Origin: JBQCEE01 sp051960575
Lineage (GTDB): Bacteria; Actinomycetota; Actinomycetes; Mycobacteriales; Jatrophihabitantaceae
Assembly: GCF_051960575.1 (NCBI RefSeq)
Contig: NZ_JBQCEE010000177.1
Span: forward strand, 1 to 14,046
Length of the DNA stretch: 14,046 bases
Direction of reading: 5' to 3'
Numbering within the stretch: position 1 is the first letter of the stretch; every line of letters starts with the position of its first letter. Position numbers and translations under genes: made by a program. The notes below the pieces were generated by a model. It worked only from the letters and a program-made list of their open reading frames with translations. It had not been told where the DNA came from and did no database searches. Positions 4,985-12,829 of this stretch are shown one piece after another.

Positions 4985-5988
4985 CGGGTGCGGCGGGCTT
5001 CCGCCAGCGGTCCGGACTCCTCGTCGCCCACGATGAGGTAGAGCGGCTTGCCCATCGCCATGTTCACCGCGACGCCGAGGTATTCGGCGATGACGCCGAG
5101 CGAGAACAGCACCGCACCGGTGCTGATGAGCACGACGATGATCAGCGACGTCCAGCCCTGTGGCAGCTGCGAGCCCTCGATCTTCGCGACGAGCAGCACG
5201 ACGGCCAGCACCAGTCCGGCCAGCGCGAATACGCTCCCGATGACGCTGACGAGCCGCAGCCCCCGCGTGCCGCTCGTGAGCACCATCCGCCAGAAGTGCG
5301 ACAGCAGCGTCCGCAACGTGTAGCCGGACACGCGCTGGCCCTCGTCGCGCACCTCGATCGGGCAGGTGGCGACCCGGTCGGTGACCCAGCCGATCGCCAC
5401 GTCGAGGTACACGCCCGGCCCGGCGTAGGCGGCGACGCTGCGGCCGATCTCGCCCAGGATGAGCCGGTAGCTGTGGTACCGGGTGGGCGCGTCCGAGCCG
5501 ATCATCGCCATCACGACACGCTTCGAGCCGCGGGACGCCGTGTTCCGCCACCAGCCGTGGGAGGGCCGGTTCGTGGGAGCGGCGTAGACGAGGGCGGCGC
5601 GCTCGCGCAGCGCGACGTCGATCATGGCGCCGATGTCGGTCGGGTCGTGCTGACCGTCCTCGTCCATGGTGACGATCCACTCCGAGCCGGAGGACGCCAT
5701 ACCGGCGAGCGTCGCCGCGTGCTGCCCGAAGTTCCGGCTCAGCCAGATCGGCCGGACGAAGTCGTGCTCGGCGGCGATCTCGCGGATCACCCGAGCCGAG
5801 TCGTCCGGCCCGTGATCGTGCACGAGCAGCACCTCGGCGACCACGATCTGGTGTCCGTCGGGCGTCCGGACCGGCTCGCGCAGTGCCGACAACTCGCCCA
5901 GCAGTTTCGGGAGGGTCATCTCGCCGCGGTAGACCGGGATCACCACCGAGACGCGATGCGTCCGCTCGTTGGTGTCCTGCGCCTCCAC
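4981..5988 (-). CDS. Family 2 glycosyltransferase, polyprenyl-phosphate sugar synthase (DPM1/GtrB/ArnC-like)
   Basis: The protein has 335 residues from the GTG at 5988. The GT-A domain begins with RVSVVIPVYRG, followed by LSRNFGQHAATLAG, and has the metal-binding DxD in TMDEDGQHDP (about residues 109-111). The C-terminal half holds the family's RVSGYTLRTLL region and two membrane segments (about 245-265 and 281-306). This layout is that of transferases that move a sugar from a nucleotide donor to undecaprenyl or decaprenyl phosphate on the cytoplasmic face. TAGACT at 5995-6000 ends 6 bases before the GTG at 5988, arguing for a leaderless start there. A GTG at 5994 directly abuts that box and is less likely. 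It is followed by the epimerase gene with a GTGA overlap. With the GtrA-like and GT-C proteins nearby it is the likely GtrB partner. Confidence 0.9.
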   Translation of the reverse strand: MEAQDTNERTHRVSVVIPVYRGEMTLPKLLGELSALREPVRTPDGHQIVVAEVLLVHDHGPDDSARVIREIAAEHDFVRPIWLSRNFGQHAATLAGMASSGSEWIVTMDEDGQHDPTDIGAMIDVALRERAALVYAAPTNRPSHGWWRNTASRGSKRVVMAMIGSDAPTRYHSYRLILGEIGRSVAAYAGPGVYLDVAIGWVTDRVATCPIEVRDEGQRVSGYTLRTLLSHFWRMVLTSGTRGLRLVSVIGSVFALAGLVLAVVLLVAKIEGSQLPQGWTSLIIVVLISTGAVLFSLGVIAEYLGVAVNMAMGKPLYLIVGDEESGPLAEARRTR

Positions 5989-5994
5989 GGCCAC

Positions 5995-6000
5995 AGTCTA
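5995..6000 (-). promoter_or_regulatory. -10 element (TAGACT) for the GtrB-like gene
   Basis: Read on the minus strand, TAGACT is identical to the ychF -10 hexamer and ends 6 bases before the GTG at 5988. It lies in the 59-base gap after the upstream GT2 gene. The GtrB-like and epimerase genes may therefore have their own leaderless promoter, in addition to read-through from the gtrA-like operon. Confidence 0.5.
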
Positions 6001-6053
6001 GACGCGCGGGTCCCTCGGGCAGGGAGGACGCGGCCGCTCCCGGCAGCGTCGTC

Positions 6054-6896
6054 TCAGCCTGCGGCGCGGGCCATCCGCCGACGGAGCACGGCGTAGGCAC
6101 TCCGGCGCAGCAGGGCCGTCGCGCTCGCCCGGACGTCGCCGACCGCCACATCGGCGCGCGACAGCAGTTGCGGCGCCTCCAGCCGCAGCGCGTGATGCAT
6201 GCCGGCGGCCTGGCGCGCCTGTACCTCGGCGAGCCGGACGCTCCACTGCGTCATGTTCACGCGGAACGCGGCGAGCGTGCGCGGGACGGCGGCGAAGCGA
6301 CCGCCGAGCAGGAGCCGCGAGTAGGTGAACTGGTCGATGAGGTACGGGAACGTGTCGTCCCAGCCCCCGATCGCCGCGAGCCGGTCGCGGCGCAGCAGCA
6401 CGCAGCCGGGCTCGCCGAAGATGTTGGTGCCGAGCCGGACACTGCGCCGCACGGCGGTCGGGCCCTCGACGACGCCCTGCAGACCTCCCAGACCGCGGGA
6501 GCGGACCACGACCCGCCCGTCGGCGTCGACGATGTCGCGCGGCGAGGCGGCGAGCACGGCGTCCGGCGCCGCGTCGAGCGCCGCCACCTGCTCCTGCAGG
6601 CAGTCGGGGTAGATGACGTCGTCGCCGCACACCAGCTTCAGCAGGTCGCCGGACGCCGCATCGGTCACCCGCTGCCAGTTCGCGCGGGCGCCACCACCGG
6701 CGGGCGTCTGCAGCAGCGTCAGCCGCGGGTCGTCGCGGTAGCGCTGCAGGCGCTCCCAGGTGCCGTCGGTCGAGGCGTGGTCGGCGACGATCAGCTCGAA
6801 GTCCGAGTAGGTCTGCGCGAGGATCGACGCCATCGTCGCCTCGATGTAGTCGGCATTGTTGAACGTCGGCACCACGACGCTCACATGCGGCGTCAC
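6054..6896 (-). CDS. Family 2 glycosyltransferase (soluble or peripheral)
   Basis: This 280-residue protein opens with VSVVVPTFNNADYIEATMASILAQTY, the standard GT2 nucleotide-sugar fold. VADHASTDGT contributes the first Asp (39), and CGDD (90-93) stands in place of DxD. Later WDDTFPYLIDQF resembles the acceptor-side acidic motif (ED-type) of GT2 enzymes. There is no membrane segment, but the C-terminus is Arg-rich and amphipathic (ALLRRSAYAVLRRRMARAAG), which suggests peripheral membrane binding. The GTG start overlaps the stop of the GtrA-like gene (GTGA), so the two are coupled. It probably adds a sugar to a lipid-linked intermediate or surface glycan; donor and acceptor are unknown. Confidence 0.88.
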   Translation of the reverse strand: MTPHVSVVVPTFNNADYIEATMASILAQTYSDFELIVADHASTDGTWERLQRYRDDPRLTLLQTPAGGGARANWQRVTDAASGDLLKLVCGDDVIYPDCLQEQVAALDAAPDAVLAASPRDIVDADGRVVVRSRGLGGLQGVVEGPTAVRRSVRLGTNIFGEPGCVLLRRDRLAAIGGWDDTFPYLIDQFTYSRLLLGGRFAAVPRTLAAFRVNMTQWSVRLAEVQARQAAGMHHALRLEAPQLLSRADVAVGDVRASATALLRRSAYAVLRRRMARAAG

Positions 6897-7402
6897 CGGT
6901 GACCACCCGGGATCGCGGCATCGTGCGAAGGCCGCGACGCCCGCCGGAACGAGAAGTGCCGGTGACCGAACCAGCTGATGAGGGTTGTCAGGAACGTCAC
7001 GACCGCCTGCCCGAGCAGCGGCCCGAGGCCCACGACCTCGACCAGGAAGGGCAGCAGCACGAGGTTCGTGCCGAGCGAGGCGAGGTACACGAGTTCGAAG
7101 CGGGCGAGGTCGCGCAGCACGTGCCCGCGCACCACGAACACGAAGTTGCGGTAGAGGACGAACGCGCAGAGCACGGCGCAGACGTGGGCGACCACGAGCG
7201 CGGCCAGGTAGGGCAGGCCGGCCGCCAGGAACAGCGTGTAGAAGCCGAACCCGATGCCGGTGTTCAGCACGCCGACGACGAGGAACGCCAGCTTCTGGTT
7301 CCGGATCAGCCGGAACAGCGGGCCGCGATCACCGTGCATCCCGGCCGGTGGTGCCACGAGGTCGTCGGGGGCGTCGAGGCCGACCGCGCGTTCCGACGCC
7401 AT
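6893..7402 (-). CDS. GtrA-like membrane protein (polyprenyl-phosphate sugar flippase family)
   Basis: The product has 169 residues from the ATG at 7402, which is preceded by AAGGGTGG at a usable distance. An in-frame GTG at 7432, 9 bases after a TAGGCT -10 box, would add 10 residues and is an alternative leaderless start. Four membrane segments are visible (about 39-60, 66-86, 104-122 and 127-146). The family signature appears as FLVVGVLNTGIGFGFY, FVLYRNFVF and the final ISWFGHRHFSFR. GtrA-type proteins are thought to flip polyprenyl-phosphate-linked single sugars across the membrane. The next gene, a GT2, overlaps by GTGA. Together with the GtrB-like and GT-C proteins it completes a three-component glycosylation set. 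Confidence 0.9.
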   Translation of the reverse strand: MASERAVGLDAPDDLVAPPAGMHGDRGPLFRLIRNQKLAFLVVGVLNTGIGFGFYTLFLAAGLPYLAALVVAHVCAVLCAFVLYRNFVFVVRGHVLRDLARFELVYLASLGTNLVLLPFLVEVVGLGPLLGQAVVTFLTTLISWFGHRHFSFRRASRPSHDAAIPGGHR

Positions 7403-7440
7403 GACCACCCTTCGTGTCGCACCACCCTGCACCGCCCGAT

Positions 7441-7454
7441 CAGCCTATCGGCTG
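7441..7454. promoter_or_regulatory. -10 box and inverted repeat upstream of the gtrA-like gene
   Basis: On the minus strand TAGGCT (7447-7442) fits TANNNT and would drive the gtrA-like operon. It is embedded in the inverted repeat CAGCC-TATC-GGCTG (7441-7454), which could be an operator or chance. The region from 7403 to 7564 separates this operon from the divergent GT-C gene. Confidence 0.4.
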
Positions 7455-7519
7455 GTGCGGGGCCGGACCGTCCATCCGCCGCGCGGCCGCGCCTGTGCCG
7501 GCGTCGCGATCGGCGCGGC

Positions 7520-7525
7520 TAGTGT
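7520..7525 (+). promoter_or_regulatory. -10 box (TAGTGT) for the GT-C-like gene
   Basis: TAGTGT fits TANNNT and would start transcription near 7532. That is downstream of the GTG at 7529, so the start at 7565, with GGAGG at 7552-7556, becomes the likely one. It is divergent from the gtrA-like promoter at 7442-7447. Confidence 0.4.
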
Positions 7526-7564
7526 GCGGTGTCGGCGGATTCGCCGGGATCGGAGGCAGGTTCG

Positions 7565-9811
7565 GTGGGACCGACAGCGCAACCCGCGCTCGTCATCGGC
7601 GGACCCCCTGACGTCGGTCGGCCGCCCCGCGCCGATCGTCGGACGACCGCGCTCTGGTTCCTGCTCACCCTGGTCGCGGCCGGCTGTGCCGCCGTGGTGC
7701 CGGTGCTCTTCTACCACCGCTTCTACTTCGTCAACGACACCGAGTCCGGGGCGTTCGGGGTCTGGTACAAGCTCGGGACGGAGTTGCGCGCCGGCCACAT
7801 CCAGATCTTCGATCCCCACGTGTGGCAGGCCGGGAACTACGTGGCCGAAGGGCAGTGGGGCTTCTGGAACCCGCTGGTGCTGCTCATCGCCCTGATCGCG
7901 AGCGTGGCCGGCAACGCCGCCCTGTTCTGCACGGGTCTGAAGATCATCCTGTCGATCGTCGGCGCCGCCGGGGCCTTCGTGCTCTCACGCAGCTTCGGCG
8001 CCGACGAGCGGTGGGCCGCCGTGGCCGGCCTGGCCGTCTCGGTCTCGGGTTTCACCGTGTACATGGACGCCGCCTCGTGGGTGACGGGCCAGATGATCTG
8101 GGCGTTCCTGCCCTGGTTCTGGGTGGCCCTGCGGCGGTACGCCGATCGGCGGGCCAATCCCGCGCCCGCGCTGATCATGGGCTACCTCTGCATCAGCGTC
8201 GGCTACGTCTACGGCGCGATCGGCGTGATCTTCGTGCTGATCGGGACGGCGGTCGAGGTCGCCGTCGAGCGCCGCTGGCGCGACCTGCTCCGGCTGGTGG
8301 CCGTCGGGGTGCTGTGCGGGCTCGTCACGATCACCGTCTACCTGCCCGGCGTGCTGTCGTCGTCCGTCTCGACCCGCTACAAGATGATCGGGAACGACGG
8401 CACCCTGGCGCCGTCGCTGAGCGGTCTCGCCGTCGGTCCCCAGCCCGCCGCCCGCCCCTTCATCAACGGCTTCTGGCTGTACCACCCGGACGCGCCGATC
8501 CTGTACATCGCGTGGTTCCTGCCGCTGCTCGCGTTCCTGGACTGGACCGCGGCGCGGCACCTCCTGCGCCGCCGCATCGGCGGTCTCGTCGTGCTGGCGC
8601 TGTACAGCCTCATGCTGTTCGCGCCGTCCCAGATGGGCGCCATCCGCTTCCCGGCGCGCAACATGTCGATGTTCGTCATGGTGCTGCTGCCGCTGCTCGC
8701 CTGCCTGCTGAGCCGGGCGCGGACGGCGCCGAGCCGGCGGCGGTTCGCCGTCGCGGTCGGTCTCACCGTCGCCAGCGGCTATCTGGCCTGGGCCCAGGCG
8801 CCCATGGTGCTGGACGACGTCGTGATCTCGTCCGTGCTCATGATCATCGCTTTCTGGGTGCTGCGGTGGATGCTCCCGGCCTCACCGCGCCCGATGCCGG
8901 CGCGCGGCGCGGCGCTGCTGCTCGTGACGTCGCTGGTCTTCGTCGTGCTGCAGCACCACGCGTCGCCCGCGTCGCCCCTGCTCGACTACAAGCTGCCTGC
9001 CAAGGTGTCCGCCTACCGGACGATCGCCACCGGCAGCGTCGGCGACGGCATCGTCGTCGGCAACCAGACCCTCCTGCCGGCAGATCCGGGCTACTGGCGG
9101 GACAGTGCGCTGGCCAACACCTGGTACCTCACCGGTCACCAGTACGCGAACGCGTACACGCCGGTGGGCTTCCGCGCCTACGCCAACGTCACCTGCATGA
9201 ACTACCTCGGGTCGACCTGCCCGGCGCTGCTCCGCCGGCTGTTCGAGGTGCAGCCGACCACCGGCATGTTGCTGGTCGACGAGATGTCCATCAACTCCGT
9301 GCTCATCATCAAGCGGGACGTGCCGAGGCGCCTGCGCCGCGAGGTCCCGGACGGGTGGTCGCTCAAGGAGGACACCAAGTACGTCCAGCTCTGGACCCGG
9401 GACGACCCGGTCGCCGCGGTCGGCAGCCCCGTCGACGTGTCGCCCGGGCTCACCATCAGCGACGTCCGGTCGTCGGACCGCGCGGTGAGCTTCCGGGTCG
9501 ACGCCGTCCGCGACGGCACCGGCCGCGTCGTGTTCAGCCGGTTGGCCTGGCCCGGCTACGTGGCGACGAACGCGTCGCTGGGGAAGCCCGTCGACGGGTT
9601 CCTGCTCAGCCTGCGCATCCCGCCCGGTGCGACCGGCAGGACGGTGGAGGTGCGGTTCTCGCCCCCGGGCTGGCGGCTCGGCTGGGTGACCTGGGCGCTC
9701 GCCGTCGGCTCGGGGCTGATCTGGTCGGTCGTCGCCGGCGTCGACGCGCTGCGCCGACGCCGACGCGACCGGGGCACGACCGAGGCCGAGCCCTCGACGG
9801 TCAGTGCCTGA
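7565..9811 (+). CDS. Large polytopic membrane protein, GT-C fold/YfhO-like glycosyltransferase
   Basis: The product has 748 residues from the GTG at 7565, which has GGAGG 8 bases upstream. An in-frame GTG at 7529 would add 12 residues but lies only 3 bases after the -10 box. The first membrane segment is followed by an external loop with FYFVNDTESGAF (Asp near residue 58) and WNPLVLL, matching the acidic first loop of GT-C transferases and YfhO proteins. About a dozen hydrophobic segments run to about residue 465. An extracytoplasmic domain (about 470-700) follows, then one last membrane segment (WVTWALAVGSGLIWSVVAGV) and a basic tail. GT-C enzymes transfer sugars from polyprenyl-phosphate donors outside the membrane. 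The gene is divergent from the gtrA-like operon, so it is the probable acceptor-specific component of the set. Family placement rests on architecture; the substrate is unknown. It is convergent with the gene ending at 9821. Confidence 0.82.
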   Translation: MGPTAQPALVIGGPPDVGRPPRADRRTTALWFLLTLVAAGCAAVVPVLFYHRFYFVNDTESGAFGVWYKLGTELRAGHIQIFDPHVWQAGNYVAEGQWGFWNPLVLLIALIASVAGNAALFCTGLKIILSIVGAAGAFVLSRSFGADERWAAVAGLAVSVSGFTVYMDAASWVTGQMIWAFLPWFWVALRRYADRRANPAPALIMGYLCISVGYVYGAIGVIFVLIGTAVEVAVERRWRDLLRLVAVGVLCGLVTITVYLPGVLSSSVSTRYKMIGNDGTLAPSLSGLAVGPQPAARPFINGFWLYHPDAPILYIAWFLPLLAFLDWTAARHLLRRRIGGLVVLALYSLMLFAPSQMGAIRFPARNMSMFVMVLLPLLACLLSRARTAPSRRRFAVAVGLTVASGYLAWAQAPMVLDDVVISSVLMIIAFWVLRWMLPASPRPMPARGAALLLVTSLVFVVLQHHASPASPLLDYKLPAKVSAYRTIATGSVGDGIVVGNQTLLPADPGYWRDSALANTWYLTGHQYANAYTPVGFRAYANVTCMNYLGSTCPALLRRLFEVQPTTGMLLVDEMSINSVLIIKRDVPRRLRREVPDGWSLKEDTKYVQLWTRDDPVAAVGSPVDVSPGLTISDVRSSDRAVSFRVDAVRDGTGRVVFSRLAWPGYVATNASLGKPVDGFLLSLRIPPGATGRTVEVRFSPPGWRLGWVTWALAVGSGLIWSVVAGVDALRRRRRDRGTTEAEPSTVSA

Positions 9812-9820
9812 CCCGTCCGC

Positions 9821-10795
9821 TCACTGCTGCGGCGGCGCCTGACCGGCGGCGGCGACGATGCGGGTGCGGACGACGACCTCGGCCCGGCCCTGCGGCGTGC
9901 CGTCGGGTGTGACGGGCTGGAACCCGACGAAGGCGTGTGTCGTCGCGTCCAGCACGAGGCCGTACGAGCCCGCGGCCATGCTGGGGCAGGTGAGTCCGAC
10001 CAGGGCGCGGCCGTTGTCCTCCGGTTGCACGTCGACGAGGCGCAACCCGGGGCAGCCCGCGGTGAACCGCAACAGGGCGGCCTCGGCCTGCGGGGACACG
10101 AGATCCTGGTGCAGCACCTGGACGATGATCTTGCCCTGGGCGCCGGCGGCCCGCGATCCGGGCGCCATGTGCTCGAGATAGGCGTCCCAGGCGGCGGGCA
10201 CGGTCGGCGCGTCGGCGAGGTAGTGCGGCACGTCGGCGAGCGTGCACTCGCCGGACTCGCCGGTCGAGACGAGCCGGCCGTCGCGGCACCCGGAGATCCA
10301 GATCGGCTCGCCGTCGGCGTTCGTGCCCCGGCCGGCGCGCTGCCCGCTCACCGACGTCCACGTCGTCGCGTCGGTCGTCTGCCGGTAGAAGAAGCTCGTC
10401 GGCCTCGGCTCGGTCCACGGCGCGTGGTCGAGCTGGGCCGCGGCGTCGGCGAGCGCCCGGGCCGGGGTGAGCGGGGCGGCCTTCGTCGTCGACGGTGCGG
10501 CCGCGGTCGGTGGGCGAGTGCCGACGGCCGAGGCGGTGCGGTGCGACGCCGGGCCGGTCGTCGAGGCGTGGTCGTCGCCGCCGACGGTCGAGGCCACCGC
10601 GACCCCGGCGACGACCAGCGCCGCCGCCGAGAGGGGCAGCAGCCACGTCGTTCGCCGGTGTCCGGTCGGCTGCTGCTCGGTCGAACGGGTCACCACGTCG
10701 CCGATGAGGGACGTGGCCGGCGGGGCGCCCTCGCGGTCGGCCCGGGCGGCCAGGTCGTCGAGTGCGGCGCGCAGATCGTCTTCGGTGCGGTTCAT
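9821..10795 (-). CDS. CU044_5270-type membrane protein, putative sigma-factor partner
   Basis: This 324-residue protein starts with a short acidic-basic cytoplasmic region (MNRTEDDLRAALDDLAARAD). One membrane segment (WLLPLSAAALVVAGVAVAST, about 51-70) and a Ser/Thr/Pro linker lead to an external domain of about 220 residues with conserved-looking aromatic motifs (SFFYRQT, TWTSVSGQ, EPIWISG). Proteins of this layout are found beside SigE-family ECF sigma factors in actinobacteria and are often annotated CU044_5270 family. An anti-sigma or signal-sensing role is inferred from context, and no zinc-binding anti-sigma motif is seen. The ATG overlaps the sigma gene's stop (ATGA), so the two are co-translated. 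An open frame extends upstream of this ATG, but it is only the antiphase of the sigma gene. The stop is 9 bases from the convergent GT-C gene. Confidence 0.85.
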   Translation of the reverse strand: MNRTEDDLRAALDDLAARADREGAPPATSLIGDVVTRSTEQQPTGHRRTTWLLPLSAAALVVAGVAVASTVGGDDHASTTGPASHRTASAVGTRPPTAAAPSTTKAAPLTPARALADAAAQLDHAPWTEPRPTSFFYRQTTDATTWTSVSGQRAGRGTNADGEPIWISGCRDGRLVSTGESGECTLADVPHYLADAPTVPAAWDAYLEHMAPGSRAAGAQGKIIVQVLHQDLVSPQAEAALLRFTAGCPGLRLVDVQPEDNGRALVGLTCPSMAAGSYGLVLDATTHAFVGFQPVTPDGTPQGRAEVVVRTRIVAAAGQAPPQQ

Positions 10796-11349
10796 CGGTT
10801 CGGTCCTTCCGGGTCGTCCTGGTGGGCGCGGTTGACGCGCAGGGTGGCGAGTCCGCGGGAGATCGCGCTGCGGACGGTGCCGGGACGGCAGCCGAGCTCG
10901 GCGGCGATCTGGTCGTCGTCCATGTCGGACCAGTAGCGCAGCACGATGGCCGCGCGCTGGCGGGCCGGCAGCCGGGTCAGCTCGTGCTGGAGGGCGGCCC
11001 GTTCGGCGTGGACGTCGCCGTGGTCGGGCCCGGCAGGCTGGGTGCGGTCGACGAGGTCGCCGACCTCGGCGTGCGGGAACGAGCGGGCCCGGCGACGGTG
11101 CCAGTTCATGAACTCGTTGACCAGCATGCGGCGCACATAGGCGTGCGGATCGCGGGCGTTGCTGACGAGCGTCCACCGTTCGTACGCGCGACCCAGGACG
11201 TCGGCCAACAGGTCCTGCGCGAGCACGGTGTCGCCGCACAACACGACGGCGAAGCGGTAGAGCGGCTGCCTCGCCTCGTGCACGTACTGCTCGAACTGCA
11301 CGGTCGGTACTCCTCCGACCTCCGCGACCACCGATGGGGCTGGACCCAT
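10792..11349 (-). CDS. SigE-family ECF RNA polymerase sigma factor
   Basis: This 185-residue protein is the normal length for a two-domain ECF sigma factor. Sigma region 2 spans about 18-90 (FEQYVHEARQPLYRFAVVLCGD, then AQDLLADVLGRAYERW and AYVRRMLVNEFMNWHRRR). Region 4 spans about 118-172 (LPARQRAAIVLRYWSDMDDDQIAAELGC, then GTVRSAISRGLATL) with its helix-turn-helix. The wording is that of the actinobacterial SigE family (TIGR02983-like). It directs RNA polymerase to an unknown regulon. The ATG has a perfect AGGAGG 5 bases upstream, and a hairpin (11364-11382) lies just before that site. It is coupled by ATGA overlap to the membrane-protein gene, so signal-dependent control by that partner is likely. 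Confidence 0.93.
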   Translation of the reverse strand: MGPAPSVVAEVGGVPTVQFEQYVHEARQPLYRFAVVLCGDTVLAQDLLADVLGRAYERWTLVSNARDPHAYVRRMLVNEFMNWHRRRARSFPHAEVGDLVDRTQPAGPDHGDVHAERAALQHELTRLPARQRAAIVLRYWSDMDDDQIAAELGCRPGTVRSAISRGLATLRVNRAHQDDPEGPNR

Positions 11350-11363
11350 GATCGCCTCCTCAC

Positions 11364-11382
11364 GCCTCGTTGCGGACGAGGC
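11364..11382 (-). promoter_or_regulatory. Leader hairpin just upstream of the sigma gene ribosome binding site
   Basis: GCCTCGT (11364-11370) and ACGAGGC (11376-11382) form a perfect 7-bp stem with a 5-base loop. On the transcript the stem ends three bases before AGGAGG. The stem's own CCTC can also pair with the GAGG of the binding site, so a switch between two pairings is possible. It could equally be an operator at DNA level. Confidence 0.4.
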
Positions 11383-11647
11383 TCAGACGCGCGAGGAGCT
11401 GCTCCCGTTGCGGTCGGCGTCGAGCTTCCTGCACGGTTCCTGAAAACCGGGGGTGCGGACCCGTCTAGCCCGTGCCAGAAGTCGGTGCTTCCCTGCATCC
11501 CGGCGCGTCGACCCGCAGCAACGCCATTAGCGTCGGACGTGCGGGTCGGCTCCCCCCTCGGCCCGCCGCTGGCGCGTACCGATTCCCCCGCGGTGCGCGC
11601 CAGCCTTCAGCCACGGGTCGCGTCCCGGACGCGATCGGACGCGACGC
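11383..11647. other. Intergenic region upstream of the sigma gene
   Basis: I see no gene in this 265-base stretch; open frames here are Arg/Pro-rich. On the minus strand GGAACC (11440-11435) resembles the -35 of ECF-dependent promoters and could mark autoregulation of the sigma gene. No matching -10 is convincing. Confidence 0.3.
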
Positions 11648-11676
11648 GGCCGGATCCTGCGGGGCAGGATCCGGCC
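11648..11676. terminator. Perfect 13-bp hairpin terminator after the secreted-protein gene
   Basis: GGCCGGATCCTGC (11648-11660) and GCAGGATCCGGCC (11664-11676) pair perfectly around a 3-base loop. The hairpin starts 19 bases after the stop of the gene ending at 11696. There is no T-tract. It insulates that gene from the sigma operon downstream on the same strand. Confidence 0.7.
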
Positions 11677-11695
11677 GGGTGCGCGCGCGGGAGAA

Positions 11696-12829
11696 TCAGT
11701 CGTTGCCGTTGCCGCTCCCGCCGTCCACCGGCTGCGTGTTCTGTGCGTCGAACGCGTAGACGAAGCTCGCGGCCAGCGGCAAGCGCACCCACTGGCCACC
11801 GCCCGAGCCGTCGGCTCCGAGCACGAGCACCTCGTCGCCGACGGCCGGCAGCGTGCCGTCCTGCGCGCCGTCGACCACCACCTGCGCCGCGGTGAGGTCG
11901 ACCGGGATGCCCCACGGGCCCTGCCCGCCGGCGCCGTCCTCGTGCGGGTGCACGACGTCGCCCTGGGCGTCGCCGGGCCCGTCGCCGCAGTGGCGGCCCC
12001 GCGGGGTGATCACCATGCTCGTCCCGCCCGGGTCGACCGAGACGACCTGCCCGAACAGGAACGCGGGACGGGATGCGTAGACCATTGCCTGCGCCGCGGC
12101 GAACATGCCGTTCAGCTGCTCGCCGAGCGCCACGACCAGGTCGCCGGCCTGCAACTGGTCGACACCGTGCACGGCGCCCGCGAGGGCGGCGTCGGACAGG
12201 TCGACGGTCAGCGCCGGCTGCTGGCCGGGGCAGCTGCCCGTCGGTGCCGTGCCGGGGTTCCCCGAGCCGTCGCCGGCGCCGCCCGTCCCTGGCGTCGGCG
12301 TGCCGGGCGAGGGGTTCCAGCCGTCCCAGCCGCGGTGGCGTCCGTCGCCGTGGCCGTCGGCGGCGCCGAGCGAGCAGACGAGCGCGACCGCGCCGTCGAC
12401 GTCGGCCACCCGACCGACGACGACGGTGGCCGGCAGGGCCGACAGCGCCCGGACGTGGCCGTGCTGCAGATGGTGGGCGCCGGCGCGTCCGGCCACCTGG
12501 CCGTCGCCGGAGACCACCCAGCCGGCGCGGACCGCGCGGTTCGCCGGGGTGTCGCCCTGCAGCGTGACGTGCTCGACGACGTCGTGGACGACCGTGCGGC
12601 CCGTCCGCACCGAATCGGCGAGCACCGTGAGCTGCCGGCCCGAGCGACGCACGACGACGCCGTGCACCGAGGCCGTGACGGGTCTGGCCTGCTGCGGGCG
12701 GTGGTGGGTGCGGTGGTGCGGCGCAGCGGTGTGGCGGGTGGCCGCCGAGGCGGCGGCGGGAACGGCGACCACGGCGGCGGCCGCGGTGAGACCGGCGACG
12801 AGCGCGGCGGGGCGAGAGCGGGGGATCAC
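11696..12829 (-). CDS. Secreted, histidine-rich protein of unknown function (DUF5666-like architecture)
   Basis: The product has 377 residues from the GTG at 12829, which has GGAG 7 bases upstream. It begins with a Sec signal peptide (VIPRSRPAALVAGL, then a long Ala/Val core ending AAASA), so the product is exported. After it come a His-rich tract (APHHRTHHRPQQ) and beta-rich segments of the form VHGVVVRRSGRQLTVLAD, VVVGRVADVDGAVALV and LFGQVVSVDPGGTSMVI. Such short repeats of glycine, valine and alternating polar residues recall the small OB-like repeats annotated DUF5666, but this is a judgement by eye. A Gly/Pro/Asp/Ser-rich linker (GTPTPGTGGAGDGSGNPG) joins the halves. Further His clusters (GAHHLQHGHV, GHGDGRHRGW, VVHPHEDG) suggest metal binding. 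Upstream GTG and ATG starts in this frame would place 40 or so unlikely residues before the signal peptide. Confidence 0.75.
   Translation of the reverse strand: MIPRSRPAALVAGLTAAAAVVAVPAAASAATRHTAAPHHRTHHRPQQARPVTASVHGVVVRRSGRQLTVLADSVRTGRTVVHDVVEHVTLQGDTPANRAVRAGWVVSGDGQVAGRAGAHHLQHGHVRALSALPATVVVGRVADVDGAVALVCSLGAADGHGDGRHRGWDGWNPSPGTPTPGTGGAGDGSGNPGTAPTGSCPGQQPALTVDLSDAALAGAVHGVDQLQAGDLVVALGEQLNGMFAAAQAMVYASRPAFLFGQVVSVDPGGTSMVITPRGRHCGDGPGDAQGDVVHPHEDGAGGQGPWGIPVDLTAAQVVVDGAQDGTLPAVGDEVLVLGADGSGGGQWVRLPLAASFVYAFDAQNTQPVDGGSGNGND

Noticed and set aside
4985..6151. Open frame extending the epimerase upstream to a 714-residue protein
   Set aside because: The extension is antiphase to the GtrB-like gene and Arg/Ala-rich without family motifs. 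The GTG at 4984 overlaps the upstream stop in the usual GTGA coupling.
9800..9812. GTCAG-TGC-CTGAC at the end of the GT-C gene as a terminator
   Set aside because: A five-pair stem inside the last codons is too weak to claim, although the convergent ends are only 9 bases apart.
7822..9912. 696-residue plus-strand ORF within the GT-C gene
   Set aside because: It is an out-of-frame shadow rich in Arg/Ala/Pro; the other frame carries clear membrane segments.
10796..11239. Upstream extension of the CU044_5270-type protein to 472 residues
   Set aside because: It runs out of frame through the sigma-factor gene, whose sigma motifs are unmistakable. The ATG at 10795 gives an ATGA overlap.
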